64,000 nt of DNA. Origin: Sporolactobacillus sp. CQH2019. Its GTDB lineage: Bacteria; Bacillota; Bacilli; Bacillales; Sporolactobacillaceae. Every line of letters starts with the position of its first letter. Position 1 is the first letter of the stretch. A model generated the notes under the pieces. It made no database searches, had not been told where the DNA came from, and saw only the letters and a list, made by a program, of their open reading frames with translations. A program made the translations under genes and the position numbers. Of this stretch, positions 1-8,515 are shown in pieces. The DNA lies in the NCBI RefSeq assembly GCF_028765345.1, contig NZ_JARAJZ010000008.1:854-64853 (forward strand). The letters are read 5' to 3'.

Positions 1-106
1 TATTTTTTATTTAATATGTTTGATATCTAATACTTGAAAATGAAAAGGCTGTTTTATTTATATGTGCTAAGGACATATGGGATGATTGTCAATCAATTTG
101 TTTTAT

Positions 107-182
<76 letters not shown>

Positions 183-191
183 TTATAGTGT

Positions 192-267
<76 letters not shown>

Positions 268-306
268 TTTTTCTATGCTGTTATTTATCCTTGACATATA
301 AAATAT

Positions 307-388
307 GGAGGGATAGCGAAGAGGCTAAACGCGACGGACTGTAAATCCGTTCCCTATGGGTTCGAAGGTTCGAATCCTTCTCCCTCCA
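307..388 (+). tRNA. tRNA-Tyr (GTA)
   Basis: Class II tRNA with a long variable arm. Acceptor GGAGGGA pairs with TCCCTCC, the anticodon loop carries GTA, and CCA is not encoded. Confidence 0.93.
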
Positions 389-399
389 TTACATAATGT

Positions 400-470
400 A
401 GGGGTATAGTTTAAAGGTAGAACAGAGGTCTCCAAAACCTCTAGTGTGGGTTCAATTCCTACTACCCCTG
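400..470 (+). tRNA. tRNA-Trp (CCA)
   Basis: Acceptor AGGGGTA pairs with TACCCCT, anticodon stem GAGGT/ACCTC, loop CTCCAAA, discriminator G. CCA end not encoded. Confidence 0.93.
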
Positions 471-486
471 TTTGCTTTTTTGTTAT

Positions 487-563
487 GGCGGTTATGGTGA
501 AGTGGTTAACACACCGGATTGTGGTTCCGGCATGCGTGGGTTCGATCCCCACTAACCGCCCCA
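487..563 (+). tRNA. tRNA-His (GTG)
   Basis: Anticodon stem CCGGA/TCCGG around TTGTGGT. The extra G(-1) opposite C73 that is typical of tRNA-His can be seen, and CCA is encoded. Confidence 0.93.
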
Positions 564-569
564 TAAAAT

Positions 570-641
570 TGGCCCATAGCCAAGCGGTAAGGCAACGGTT
601 TTTGGTGCCGTCATGCGCTGGTTCGAATCCAGCTGGGCCAG
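570..641 (+). tRNA. tRNA-Gln (TTG)
   Basis: Acceptor TGGCCCA pairs with TGGGCCA and the anticodon loop is TTTTGGT. The discriminator is G and CCA is not encoded. Confidence 0.93.
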
Positions 642-648
642 TAATAAT

Positions 649-723
649 GCGGAAGTAGTTCAGTGGTAGAACATCACCTTGCCATGGTGGGGGTCGCGGG
701 TTCGAATCCCGTCTTCCGCTCCA
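649..723 (+). tRNA. tRNA-Gly (GCC)
   Basis: Acceptor GCGGAAG pairs with CTTCCGC, anticodon loop TTGCCAT, encoded CCA. Confidence 0.94.
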
Positions 724-732
724 ATCATATAA

Positions 733-806
733 GGCGGCATAGCCAAGCGGTAAGGCACGGGTCTGCAAAACCCTTATCCCCGGTTCGATTCCGGGTGTCG
801 CCTCCA
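733..806 (+). tRNA. tRNA-Cys (GCA)
   Basis: Acceptor GGCGGCA pairs with TGTCGCC (one G-U pair), anticodon GCA, discriminator T, encoded CCA. Confidence 0.93.
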
Positions 807-831
807 TTTTATTTTTTTGACTTTTTTCTGT

Positions 832-913
832 GCCGGTGTGGCGGAATTGGCAGACGCGCACGACTCAAAATCGTGTTCCGCAAGGAGTGTCGGTTCGACC
901 CCGACCACCGGTA
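832..913 (+). tRNA. tRNA-Leu (CAA), integration target of the prophage
   Basis: Class II tRNA with acceptor GCCGGTG/CACCGGT, anticodon stem CACGA/TCGTG, loop CTCAAAA (anticodon CAA) and a variable arm. CCA is not encoded. The 3' part from 862 onward is repeated exactly at 36462-36515, so the incoming phage supplied the 3' half and kept the tRNA intact. Confidence 0.95.
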
Positions 914-915
914 TT
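862..915 (+). repeat. attL (54-bp core shared with attR)
   Basis: The sequence from GACTCAAAATCG through CCGGTATT is identical to 36462-36515. The flanking bases differ on both sides (C at 861 against G at 36461, and acttt against ttttg downstream). The core begins in the anticodon stem-loop of tRNA-Leu, where many tyrosine integrases exchange strands. Confidence 0.95.
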
Positions 916-933
916 ACTTTTCCCTTTAATAAC

Positions 934-967
934 AAGGTTTCCTGATTGTTCAGGAAGCCTTTTTTAT
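934..967 (+). terminator. Rho-independent terminator after tRNA-Leu, phage-supplied
   Basis: A 12-bp stem AAGGTTTCCTGA (934-945) with TCAGGAAGCCTT (950-961), one G-T pair, is followed by a T-run. It lies beyond the attL core, so it entered with the phage and now ends transcription of the tRNA cluster. Confidence 0.85.
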
Positions 968-1028
968 TATTTATGGAAACAATCTTTCGGGATAAGGTCG
1001 TCTTCAAGTATATAGCCTCTAAATAAAA

Positions 1029-1062
1029 AGTCGTGCGCGTCTACCAATTCTGCCACACCGAC
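1029..1062 (-). repeat. Inverted copy of the tRNA-Leu 5' half
   Basis: The reverse complement of this 34-bp stretch matches tRNA-Leu 832-865 with three transition differences. It runs from the first acceptor base to GACT, at the edge of the anticodon loop and of the att core, and then the match stops. It lies antisense to the tRNA, just before the integrase ribosome binding site. It is not a functional tRNA. Confidence 0.85.
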
Positions 1063-1078
1063 AAAGGGGTGAATATCT

Positions 1079-2065
1079 TTGACGAAACGTAAGAATGTTT
1101 TATCGGAACAAGAAATGCAGGTTGTTTCCTCTGCTACTCAGGAACCGGATATTATCAGCTTCCAGCAAGCCCTACATTTATTCCTCATGGATTGTGAGAT
1201 CCGTAACCTCAGACCCTTTACAGTAGACTATTACCGCAGAGAAATTTCTTATCTGTACAGGGCTCTTCGTGAACAGAAACTTGAAACCTCACCCAGTTTA
1301 ATTACCCGAGATATGATTCGTGAAAATTTTATCCTCCCTATGAAGAAAAAAGGTCTGAAAATCACTACGATTAATGACCGGCTCCGAGCGGTCCGGGCCT
1401 TCTTCAACTTTCTGTATGCCGACAAGAAAATTAAATTTAATCCTTATGACGGGATCAGGCTCTTGAAGAACAGGCAGGAAGTCATTCAATCTTTTACCGA
1501 CTCTCAAATTAACGCTTTAATGCGTCAGCCTGACCTATCTATGTTTTCGGGCTTAAGGGACTATACCTTTATGATGCTGCTCCTAGATACCGGAATCAGG
1601 CTTTCCGAGCTGTACGGAACGGACGTAACAGACATCTTATGGACGGATAAACGCCTGCATGTCAGAAATACAAAAGGGTTCAGGGAACGGCTTATTCCCA
1701 TTACAGACCGCATGATTAAGCAGCTTAAAGTTTATATCCGTATTCGGGGAGACGTGACCGGAGAAAATGCGCTGTTTGTTTCTATGGTCGGAAAACGGAT
1801 GGCTAGGAGTGATTACCAACATAAAATTACCGAATACGGTAACCAAGCCGGTATAGCGGATCAGGTACGATGCAGCCCGCATACATTCCGGCATACTTTC
1901 GCCCGCCTTTCCGTGATGAATGGAGCCGGTATTTTTGATCTTCAGAATATTATGGGACATTCAAATCTTGAGATGGCTAAAACCTATGTACATTTATTTT
2001 CGGACGATATACGCAAACATCATGACGAGTTCAGCCCACTGAAAAATATTGAGAAGAGGTTTTGA
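1079..2065 (+). CDS. int: Tyrosine recombinase (phage integrase)
   Basis: A 328-residue site-specific recombinase that should carry out integration and excision between attP and tRNA-Leu. The N-terminal part (about residues 25-125) looks like a SAM-like core-binding domain. The catalytic domain shows the family residues: Arg in DTGIRLSEL (near 174), HTFRHTF (the HxxR motif, near 270) and MGHSNLEMAKTYVHLF with the catalytic His and Tyr (near 292-304). The TTG start is chosen because AAAGGGGTG lies just upstream. It is next to attL, the usual place for an integrase. It resembles XerC/D-type chromosomal enzymes in size, but its position makes the phage role clear. Confidence 0.93.
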   Translation: MTKRKNVLSEQEMQVVSSATQEPDIISFQQALHLFLMDCEIRNLRPFTVDYYRREISYLYRALREQKLETSPSLITRDMIRENFILPMKKKGLKITTINDRLRAVRAFFNFLYADKKIKFNPYDGIRLLKNRQEVIQSFTDSQINALMRQPDLSMFSGLRDYTFMMLLLDTGIRLSELYGTDVTDILWTDKRLHVRNTKGFRERLIPITDRMIKQLKVYIRIRGDVTGENALFVSMVGKRMARSDYQHKITEYGNQAGIADQVRCSPHTFRHTFARLSVMNGAGIFDLQNIMGHSNLEMAKTYVHLFSDDIRKHHDEFSPLKNIEKRF

Positions 2066-2183
2066 TCACGGATGCTGAACTGAATTCCTTGCCGTACAGT
2101 CGCTCGTTGCAGGATAGCCAGATTCTGGACAAAGCCGTAGCCAGCAGCCCGCTGATGAATTTAAAAAGAAAGGACTGACATTC

Positions 2184-2669
2184 ATGTCAAAAAAATTGAA
2201 ACACGTTGAAAAGTATGTTGAATCCGGAGAACAGATTAAATTTTTATCTCGCGGCGTCTTCAAAGAATGGCTGATTGTGACGGACAAAAAGGCTTACATC
2301 GTTAAAAAGGGATTCTGGACAGGAAATATTTTTCAGACAAGCCTATTCAAAATTCAATTGAACCGACTGGATGCGGTTAATGCAACCACCGGAATCTTCT
2401 GGGGACATCTTGAACTTGTAACGGCTGGTGTACATGAAAAAGCAAACTGGCCCAACGCTGCTAGAAACTGCATCGTTTTTCACAAGGGGAAAATGAAAAT
2501 AAATTTCAATCAAGCTATGGAATACATCAACAGTAAAATTTCAAAGCCTGAAGCACCCGGTTTTTCAATGAATCCGGCTGATGAAATTCTCAAGTTTAAA
2601 AAGTTACTGGATGAAGGGGCAATTACTCAAGATGAATTTGAGAAACAGAAGGCAAAGCTATTGAAATAA
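2184..2669 (+). CDS. PH-like/SHOCT domain protein
   Basis: A 161-residue soluble protein. Residues 1-115 (VESGEQIKFLSRGVFKEWLIV...) resemble bacterial PH-like (bPH) domains. The last 30 residues (DEILKFKKLLDEGAITQDEF...) are a clear SHOCT motif, a short C-terminal helix pair found on many phage and bacterial proteins. Upstream AAAGAAAGGACTGAC gives a ribosome binding site before the ATG. Genes of this kind often lie next to phage integrases, but the molecular role is not known, so I assign none. It is followed after 18 bp by a small gene, probably in the same transcript. Confidence 0.8.
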   Translation: MSKKLKHVEKYVESGEQIKFLSRGVFKEWLIVTDKKAYIVKKGFWTGNIFQTSLFKIQLNRLDAVNATTGIFWGHLELVTAGVHEKANWPNAARNCIVFHKGKMKINFNQAMEYINSKISKPEAPGFSMNPADEILKFKKLLDEGAITQDEFEKQKAKLLK

Positions 2670-2687
2670 ATTTTGAAAGGAAAAATC

Positions 2688-2894
2688 ATGAACGCTGAAC
2701 CGGACGATTTAAAAAAGATCTATCCGTTTGACGACCGATCCATTTCAATCAATGAACTGGAAGACATGATTGAAAGGGCGGAAATGCTGAACCAGTGCCT
2801 GTCTATCGCTCATTCTCTGGCAGCGGACGAGCATTACAGCAAGGATGATGCCGTGAACGATCTATTGAAACTGTTTAAAGAACACTCATTTTAA
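2688..2894 (+). CDS. Small acidic protein of unknown function
   Basis: A 68-residue protein starting MNAEPDDLKKIYPFDD. GAAAGGAAAA precedes the chosen ATG; an upstream in-frame TTG at 2673 has no ribosome binding site. It is acidic and predicted helical, with no motif I recognise. It sits between the SHOCT protein gene and the inverted-repeat region in front of the replication gene, so an early phage role is likely. Confidence 0.6.
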   Translation: MNAEPDDLKKIYPFDDRSISINELEDMIERAEMLNQCLSIAHSLAADEHYSKDDAVNDLLKLFKEHSF

Positions 2895-2918
2895 AATTTC
2901 AGACAATGAAAAAGACCA

Positions 2919-3031
2919 CCTACCACAAATAGGTGATCCCGCATGCTCAAATAAATACGGTTATTCCTAAAGTAACCGTAGTCTAACATTCGGAAAAGAA
3001 TTTGTCAACCTTTAGGCTTATTTGAGTATGC
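2919..3031. promoter_or_regulatory. Cluster of inverted repeats before the replication gene
   Basis: Three nested features are visible: a hairpin CACCTA-N7-TAGGTG (about 2917-2935), a perfect 8-bp palindrome pair TACGGTTA/TAACCGTA (2956-2963 and 2973-2980), and an outer pair GCATGCTCAAATAA (2941-2954) with TTATTTGAGTATGC (3018-3031), one mismatch. They could be operators or part of an origin for the gene starting at 3062. Confidence 0.55.
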
Positions 3032-3061
3032 CCAAAAAATTGATTTAAGGGGCGTACAAAC

Positions 3062-3907
3062 ATGAAAACACGAACAATCGTCGAACATTCTACATTTAAA
3101 AAATTGATGAGCTTCCCGGATCTCTACACGAAAAAGAATGAAAAACAATCCTATAAAAATCAGCTCATGAACATCATTCAAAATTCTTACGGGGATAAGT
3201 GGTTTCGTCTGAAGCAGGGAACCCGTGACATGCTTTCGTTTATCGTTTTCCTGAGTGCCGAAAAGGGCTTTGTTTACTCCTCTGCTAACTATCTTGCAGC
3301 CGCATATGACATTACCCCTGCAACCGTTAGAACGGCTGTCAGGTATCTAAGAAAACATCAGATTATCTATATTGCCCATCGCCGGTTGGGTCATTTCAAC
3401 CTTCCCGGAAAGGCCGTTCTTTTCTTCTCTCAGCACCCCTATTTTCAAACCTATTATTCTCCTTACTTTCATACTGGCATCCCTGAAAACGCCGAACAGA
3501 CGGTGGCAGAAGGCGGTAAAACTGTTTCTACCTATGCATTACCCAAAGAATTATTCAAAGATTCTAGTAAAGATCGTCAGGCTGATCAAATATCTGATTC
3601 AATAGGTGAAATTCCTGACTCTATCCCTGAAGGCTTCAGAAGGGCGTATAAGCGCTATTTTCCGATAAGGGTACAATCTATCAACCGGCTTTATAGAATC
3701 GCACACAAACAATTCTGGAAGGCCAACATTGAGAAATGTCACTATGAAACCGCTGCGGTTCACGCTTTGGAACAGATGGTGGGTCAGATGAAGATTAAAC
3801 GGATTAAGAATAAACTCGCGTACTGGACAGCAACGTGCAAAGGAGTAGCCCATGCTGTGTTTGCTGATGAACTAGAGGCTATGGGAGCCGATCTGTCGGC
3901 GTATTGA
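3062..3907 (+). CDS. HTH replication-initiator-like protein
   Basis: A 281-residue protein with a helix-turn-helix region around residues 75-105 (SSANYLAAAYDITPATVRTAVRYLRKHQII), the pattern of winged-helix replication or primosome proteins of Gram-positive phages and plasmids. The C-terminal part is basic and helical (FRRAYKRYFPIRVQSINRLYRIAHKQFW). The ATG follows AAGGGGCGTACAAAC. It lies between an inverted-repeat cluster and a primase-like gene, which supports a role in starting phage DNA replication. The exact family is not certain, and a transcriptional regulator is possible. Confidence 0.6.
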   Translation: MKTRTIVEHSTFKKLMSFPDLYTKKNEKQSYKNQLMNIIQNSYGDKWFRLKQGTRDMLSFIVFLSAEKGFVYSSANYLAAAYDITPATVRTAVRYLRKHQIIYIAHRRLGHFNLPGKAVLFFSQHPYFQTYYSPYFHTGIPENAEQTVAEGGKTVSTYALPKELFKDSSKDRQADQISDSIGEIPDSIPEGFRRAYKRYFPIRVQSINRLYRIAHKQFWKANIEKCHYETAAVHALEQMVGQMKIKRIKNKLAYWTATCKGVAHAVFADELEAMGADLSAY

Positions 3908-4002
3908 TTTAACGGAAGTCCCAGCAGGCCACCAGTCAGTTTGAAAGACTTGTTAAATTTATTCATAGGTTAGGTCCTTTTCAGCCCTAAGCTCTTTCTT
4001 AA

Positions 4003-4059
4003 ATTTTCAACACAGAGAACAGTCTCGGTCTTCTCTTTATATATGTAAGCTCAAAAAAA
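4003..4059 (+). repeat. 57-bp direct repeat, copy 1
   Basis: Identical over 57 bp to 6616-6672. It contains AGAGAA-N11-TTCTCT as inverted arms and a TTTATATATGTAAG stretch that could be a -10 region. This copy is 80 bp upstream of the primase-like gene, and the second copy lies after it, so the repeats bracket that gene. Confidence 0.9.
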
Positions 4060-4139
4060 AGAGAGGATAAAACAACGATCAACCGATCCGGATATTCTCT
4101 TATGTCATTAAAAATTTCAAGCAGGAAAGAAGTTTTGTT

Positions 4140-6125
4140 TTGGCTTTAGCAGAAAAAGACCTTTATTCAAGCGTTAACGTTTATTTATCACCTGAACACC
4201 GGAGGACGAAACCCAATGCTAACGAAACAGGGAAAATCTCCAAACAAATCATTCGCCATCCCGTCACGTTGTCAATGGATGAACTGGCCTTTCAGATAGG
4301 CGAATGCGGAAAAACTGTTGTTCCCTGTACACTGACTCATTCACATCGGGAACAGGCTAACTTTGAATCCACTCAGCTACTGATGATTGACATCGACAAC
4401 GGACACAAGGTCAACGGAAAGAAAATTCAATTCACAGGAGATCGCTATCTACCTTTATCAAAAGTCCTGGCAGATCCCTTCACACAAACTTATGCTGCCT
4501 TCATCTATGAAACTTTCTCTTCAACTGAACACTGGAACCGTTATCGGATTATCTTTCACTTAGACAAAACGATTACAGATTTAAACGAATTTCAAACCAT
4601 CTGTGAAAAACTTACTCAATACTATCATGCCGATACAGTGACACAAGATCCGACTCGCTTATTCTTCGGTGGTAAACACGTCCATGTCATTAACTTCGGG
4701 AACTTCCTAAACGTTAAAAATAACAGTTGGTTACCCATATTTCAGTATTATATGGGATTAGGGTTGCCAACAGTCATGACAAATGTTCAAAGAATCCCAT
4801 TACATCAAGGAAAACAGGACATTTTAAACAGTAAAAACCCGTTTAACAGTTATCCTGAAACACTTCAAAATGAACAAGTTAGAATCAACAGTGCTGACCG
4901 AAAGGGAAGCCAGGGCGAAGCCCTAAAACCATTCGTTTCGAATGTGACCGACTTAATCCGGTTTCATAAATGGGATGAATTAAAGAAAGCATGGAAGGAT
5001 TTGAATTTACCTGAAAGCTGTACGGAAGAAAGTTTTAGCCAGTCCTTCGTGCATTTAAGTATGAGAAAGTTGTACGGGCTTCCGTTAAATCAAAGGTTTT
5101 TTATAGATATCTTTCATGAAGAAAGCCATCCAAGCGCCAATGTTTATGTAGATGAAGGAATTTACAAATATCACTGCTTTTCCGAAAGCTGTTTCTTTAC
5201 AGGTAACAATATGGAAGTGTTCGCTAAACTGTCCGGATTGACGCTTGGTGAATCGCTGGAGAAACTTTCATGGTTAACGGGTTCCCGAATAACGGATGGT
5301 TTTAAGGATCAGATACAGGCTGTTCAGAGGCTTCTGAGGACAATGAACGGAAAGCGATTCAAGGAAGAATATCCTGATAGTTATCATTATTTTAATCCGA
5401 TTCTAACGGATATAAACCGTATCTTTGAACTGTTTGAAAAGCACGGATCCAGTGTTTGGATGAAAGAAAATAAAATAAGTCATCTGTTTTTCATGAGCAG
5501 CCGAACTCTAGCTGCCGATTTATACGGAGATGCAAATAAGCATAAACGGGCGAGCAGCCTTTTGGTTCTGCTTTCCTATGTAGGACTGATCAGGCAATTA
5601 AACGATCGGCATATCCCTGGATGGCTGTTAAGTAGAATGCAGGCCAAACAGTATGCCCGTCATGCAAACTGCTATGAGCTGTGCCGGATTGATGATCGGA
5701 CATTGGATAGGATCGAGGCTAAATGTCAAAAACTTCGGGATCATGGAATCTGTAGAACGGCTATAACCAAAGAAGCGCTCTTTCATATGGACGGTTTACT
5801 GCCTTCCAGTCAGGTATTTATTCAGCGCAAAGATGTTGCAAGAACTGTTTCCTTAAAGTCGAAGGGCTATCTGGCAGCCATCCAAATATTGATTGATCAG
5901 AACTTAGATGAGTTTCATGTGGCTATTGAACGGACTGTTACGGATCAGCTGATGAAAGAAAAGGCATGTACCCAGTCGCAGGCTAGCAGGGAAATGAAGC
6001 AGGCTAGGCCATATTTAATTAAGCGTGGCTACAAGCGGGTTCGCCTGACTAAGAAATTAAAAGTAGAATTGGGCGTCCAAGATTACTTTAAAGACCGTGC
6101 CACGCCTGTTATCTATATTAAATGA
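4140..6125 (+). CDS. Primase/primase-polymerase-like replication protein
   Basis: A 661-residue protein. The N-terminal third has LLMIDIDNG (near residue 82, a DxD metal motif) and DPTRLFFGG, both features of archaeo-eukaryotic-type primase folds in phages and plasmids. Around residues 325-365, HPSANVYVDEGIYKYHC followed by SESCFF looks like a CHC2-type zinc finger of primases. The C-terminal third is basic and may bind DNA. The start is TTG at 4140 with AGGAAAG upstream. It follows the HTH initiator-like gene, so the two probably form the replication module. No helicase gene was seen, so host helicase may be used. Confidence 0.65.
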   Translation: MALAEKDLYSSVNVYLSPEHRRTKPNANETGKISKQIIRHPVTLSMDELAFQIGECGKTVVPCTLTHSHREQANFESTQLLMIDIDNGHKVNGKKIQFTGDRYLPLSKVLADPFTQTYAAFIYETFSSTEHWNRYRIIFHLDKTITDLNEFQTICEKLTQYYHADTVTQDPTRLFFGGKHVHVINFGNFLNVKNNSWLPIFQYYMGLGLPTVMTNVQRIPLHQGKQDILNSKNPFNSYPETLQNEQVRINSADRKGSQGEALKPFVSNVTDLIRFHKWDELKKAWKDLNLPESCTEESFSQSFVHLSMRKLYGLPLNQRFFIDIFHEESHPSANVYVDEGIYKYHCFSESCFFTGNNMEVFAKLSGLTLGESLEKLSWLTGSRITDGFKDQIQAVQRLLRTMNGKRFKEEYPDSYHYFNPILTDINRIFELFEKHGSSVWMKENKISHLFFMSSRTLAADLYGDANKHKRASSLLVLLSYVGLIRQLNDRHIPGWLLSRMQAKQYARHANCYELCRIDDRTLDRIEAKCQKLRDHGICRTAITKEALFHMDGLLPSSQVFIQRKDVARTVSLKSKGYLAAIQILIDQNLDEFHVAIERTVTDQLMKEKACTQSQASREMKQARPYLIKRGYKRVRLTKKLKVELGVQDYFKDRATPVIYIK

Positions 6126-6615
6126 AGGTGTGTACATTGTATCCGGGGTCCATTTGTTACTGACATATTGTCAGTCGCAAAGACCGGTCGTGGTTGTAGT
6201 TATTTCCTGCATCTTTGAAGGGGGATAGGCAGTGCCGACATCCATAAAGGGGGGGGGTAGAATTTTCGCACCTCCTTATAGCAAGATGCCTGCAGTATAC
6301 GGGTATACAGCAGCTGGGAATAACAATGGGTCCGGACTAAAGACAGTACCCTTCAGAACGTGCGTAGCTGCTGATTCACTATAATTTTTTATTTTATCAA
6401 TAATAAATAACCTATCAATTTATTTAGAACAAATATTATATAAAAAATGGGCAATAAATATATTGCAAGGTAAATTATCTATTATAATACCTATTGTAAT
6501 AGGATTTTTAATAGTTGAAACGTTTTCTGAAGTGGCCTATAATGGCTTTTGGAATTGATAGAAAGATTGAATAGATGATAAATGGAAGAGAGTGTTAGTT
6601 AAAAAAATGATTCAG
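6126..6615. other. Non-coding, structured region after the primase-like gene
   Basis: No supported gene. It contains a perfect palindrome ACTGACA-TAT-TGTCAGT (6159-6175), a run of nine G (6249-6257), a hairpin GTATAC-GG-GTATAC (6295-6308), and a long-range 8-bp stem CAGCAGCT (6308-6315) with AGCTGCTG (6366-6373) followed by an AT-rich stretch. The folding suggests a replication origin, a small RNA or both. I cannot decide between them. Confidence 0.5.
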
Positions 6616-6672
6616 ATTTTCAACACAGAGAACAGTCTCGGTCTTCTCTTTATATATGTAAGCTCAAAAAAA
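6616..6672 (+). repeat. 57-bp direct repeat, copy 2
   Basis: Exact second copy of 4003-4059. AAGGAGG begins right at its end and is followed by a 15-codon open frame, so this copy probably drives transcription into the 6687-8427 region. Confidence 0.9.
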
Positions 6673-6686
6673 GGAGGAAATAACGG

Positions 6687-6734
6687 ATGAATGAAACAGC
6701 GGTAACATCAGATCGTTATCTGTTAAACGGATAG
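6687..6734 (+). CDS. Putative 15-residue leader peptide
   Basis: ATG-initiated frame encoding MNETAVTSDRYLLNG and ending in TAG. It has an excellent ribosome binding site, AAGGAGG at 6671-6677 with 9-nt spacing, directly after the 57-bp repeat. The peptide is too short to classify. It could be a leader for translational coupling or a decayed gene start. Confidence 0.35.
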   Translation: MNETAVTSDRYLLNG

Positions 6735-6817
6735 CAAAAATATAAAATAATCGCTTGTTAATTCCTACATTGTTTATTGGTTCCAAAAAATAAAAAAGGT
6801 GAAAGGAAGCTGTTAAA

Positions 6818-7453
6818 TTGGAATTTACATTTATGAATTTGCAGAAAGCAGAAGAAAGATTATTGAGTGATTTTGAAAAAAGACAAGGTGAAGATACAGA
6901 TGAATTCTATGCTGACTTTGCTCGTCGAACGGTGCTATTTGAAGTAAAGAAACACAGCACAACCGATTATGAAGATTATGCTGAAGTGCTTTATGACGAT
7001 CCTAATGATTTGGTACACGCAGATGGAGATATAATAAACGAACTTTCCGTTTTTACACCCAAAGAATTCATGAATTTATTTCCTGTGACCAAGAAGTTTA
7101 ACGGATCGAAGTTTTGCATTCGTGATTATTTTTCAACGATGGAGTATGTTAAATCCCTTCCGCAGGATAAACCAATATCGTCAGAACATATTGATGAATT
7201 TTTAATGAAATATGAAAATCCTGACATTGATAATTTTATGGTGGATGCCATGATGGCTCTTTCTGATTCTTTAAGGAAGAAAACTGGACAAGGACTTATC
7301 GAGCAATGGGCTGAAAAAGAAGGAAAGGAATTGAAACCTATTGAGATTCATGAGGGCGTCAATGGTCAGAAGTTTATGATTGATGAAAACGGCCGTTCAG
7401 TCCCCGTGAAGGAATATAAGAGAAGGCCAAAATATATAAGGCTAGTCAAATAA
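6818..7453 (+). CDS. Phage protein of unknown function
   Basis: A 211-residue soluble, acidic protein with a mixed helix/strand pattern and a basic C-terminus (EYKRRPKYIRLVK). The TTG start has GAAAGGAAG about ten bases upstream; an internal ATG a few codons later is an alternative. It precedes the antirepressor gene by 44 bp in the same direction, so it probably belongs to the early regulatory operon. I do not recognise the family. Confidence 0.65.
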   Translation: MEFTFMNLQKAEERLLSDFEKRQGEDTDEFYADFARRTVLFEVKKHSTTDYEDYAEVLYDDPNDLVHADGDIINELSVFTPKEFMNLFPVTKKFNGSKFCIRDYFSTMEYVKSLPQDKPISSEHIDEFLMKYENPDIDNFMVDAMMALSDSLRKKTGQGLIEQWAEKEGKELKPIEIHEGVNGQKFMIDENGRSVPVKEYKRRPKYIRLVK

Positions 7454-7497
7454 GGTAAGAAAAGATAAGAGAAAAAAATAAAAAGGGTGAAATAAAA

Positions 7498-8427
7498 ATG
7501 AAAAACGATTTAGTAATTAGTGGAACTTCCACAGTAGCAGGAGTTGAAATTCCGAATATTATCGGTGGATTCGGTGAAGATAAAAAGTCGATGCTGGCAA
7601 AACAGATTGCTGAGATTCATGGAAAAACGCTAAAACAAACAAATCAAACTATTAACATGAACAGGAAAAGATTTAAAAATGGTGTTGATGTTATTGACTT
7701 AAAGAACGGTCAATTTGATTTACCGTTTGAAAAGTTAGGCTTTACTAAGAGAGATGTTGCAATAAGCAAAAATATCTATCTGCTTTCTGAGCGAGGATAT
7801 GCTAAACTGATTAAAATTTTTGGTGATGATAAGTCATGGGAATTGTACGATCAATTGCTTGATGGATATTTTGAATTACGCGAAGAGCATAAAAAGTTTC
7901 CTGTTCCTCAGACGTTTTCCGAAGCTCTGAGATTAGCAGCCGATCAGAATGATGTAATAGAAAATCAGAAATTATTGTTAACCATAAAAAATAAACAGAT
8001 TGAATCTGAAAGAACAAAAAAGAGGGTTGAACATGTCATGCGCAGGAAGGCTGAAAAAGAAGAAAAAGAACTCGAATTGCAAATACCCGAATTAAAGATT
8101 ATGGAAGAAATGCGTATGCAGAAAGATGAAATTTCTGTGAAAGAGTTAGCTGATTTACTGACTTCGACATTTGAAGACTTCGACATTAACCAGAACAACC
8201 TGTTCCGTTTATTAAGAGACGGCCATTATCTGTTGAAGAGAGGCCAGAATCACAATAAACCTTCCAGAAAATCTATGAAGTTAGGCTTAATGACTTATCG
8301 AATGAAGAAATTTGAAAGACGGGATGGACGTACAGGGACATCATTTACTCCGGCCATTACCGGAAAAGGTCAAATTTACTTTTTAAATAAAGTCAGTCAA
8401 GATCTTAAGGAAATTGAAGAAGGATGA
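7498..8427 (+). CDS. Phage antirepressor (ORF6N plus KilAC domains)
   Basis: A 309-residue regulator. Residues 10-110 ([20 protein letters not shown], followed by [15 protein letters not shown]) match the ORF6N DNA-binding domain of phage regulators. Residues 140-195 are a charged coiled-coil linker. Residues 205-309 ([20 protein letters not shown]..., [10 protein letters not shown]) match the KilAC/antirepressor C-terminal domain. Proteins of this design inactivate or compete with phage repressors during induction. AAAGGGTG precedes the ATG. No classical CI repressor is seen nearby, so the target is unknown. Confidence 0.8.
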   Translation: MKNDLVISGTSTVAGVEIPNIIGGFGEDKKSMLAKQIAEIHGKTLKQTNQTINMNRKRFKNGVDVIDLKNGQFDLPFEKLGFTKRDVAISKNIYLLSERGYAKLIKIFGDDKSWELYDQLLDGYFELREEHKKFPVPQTFSEALRLAADQNDVIENQKLLLTIKNKQIESERTKKRVEHVMRRKAEKEEKELELQIPELKIMEEMRMQKDEISVKELADLLTSTFEDFDINQNNLFRLLRDGHYLLKRGQNHNKPSRKSMKLGLMTYRMKKFERRDGRTGTSFTPAITGKGQIYFLNKVSQDLKEIEEG

Positions 8428-8438
8428 CCTGATTCCGT

Positions 8439-8455
8439 GGTCCGTTAAACGGGCC
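8439..8455 (+). other. Hairpin after the antirepressor gene
   Basis: GGTCCGT-TAA-ACGGGCC forms a 7-bp stem with one G-T pair. No T-run follows, so it is more likely an mRNA-stabilising or partial stop structure than a full terminator. Confidence 0.4.
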
Positions 8456-8515
8456 GTTACATATATATACTCCTGAATATAAAAAAATATCTTTTAATAT
8501 AAAGAGGGTATTAAT

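Noticed and set aside
325-1015. Open frames in the tRNA cluster
   Set aside because: They run through tRNA genes and have no start signals; their peptides come from conserved tRNA sequence.
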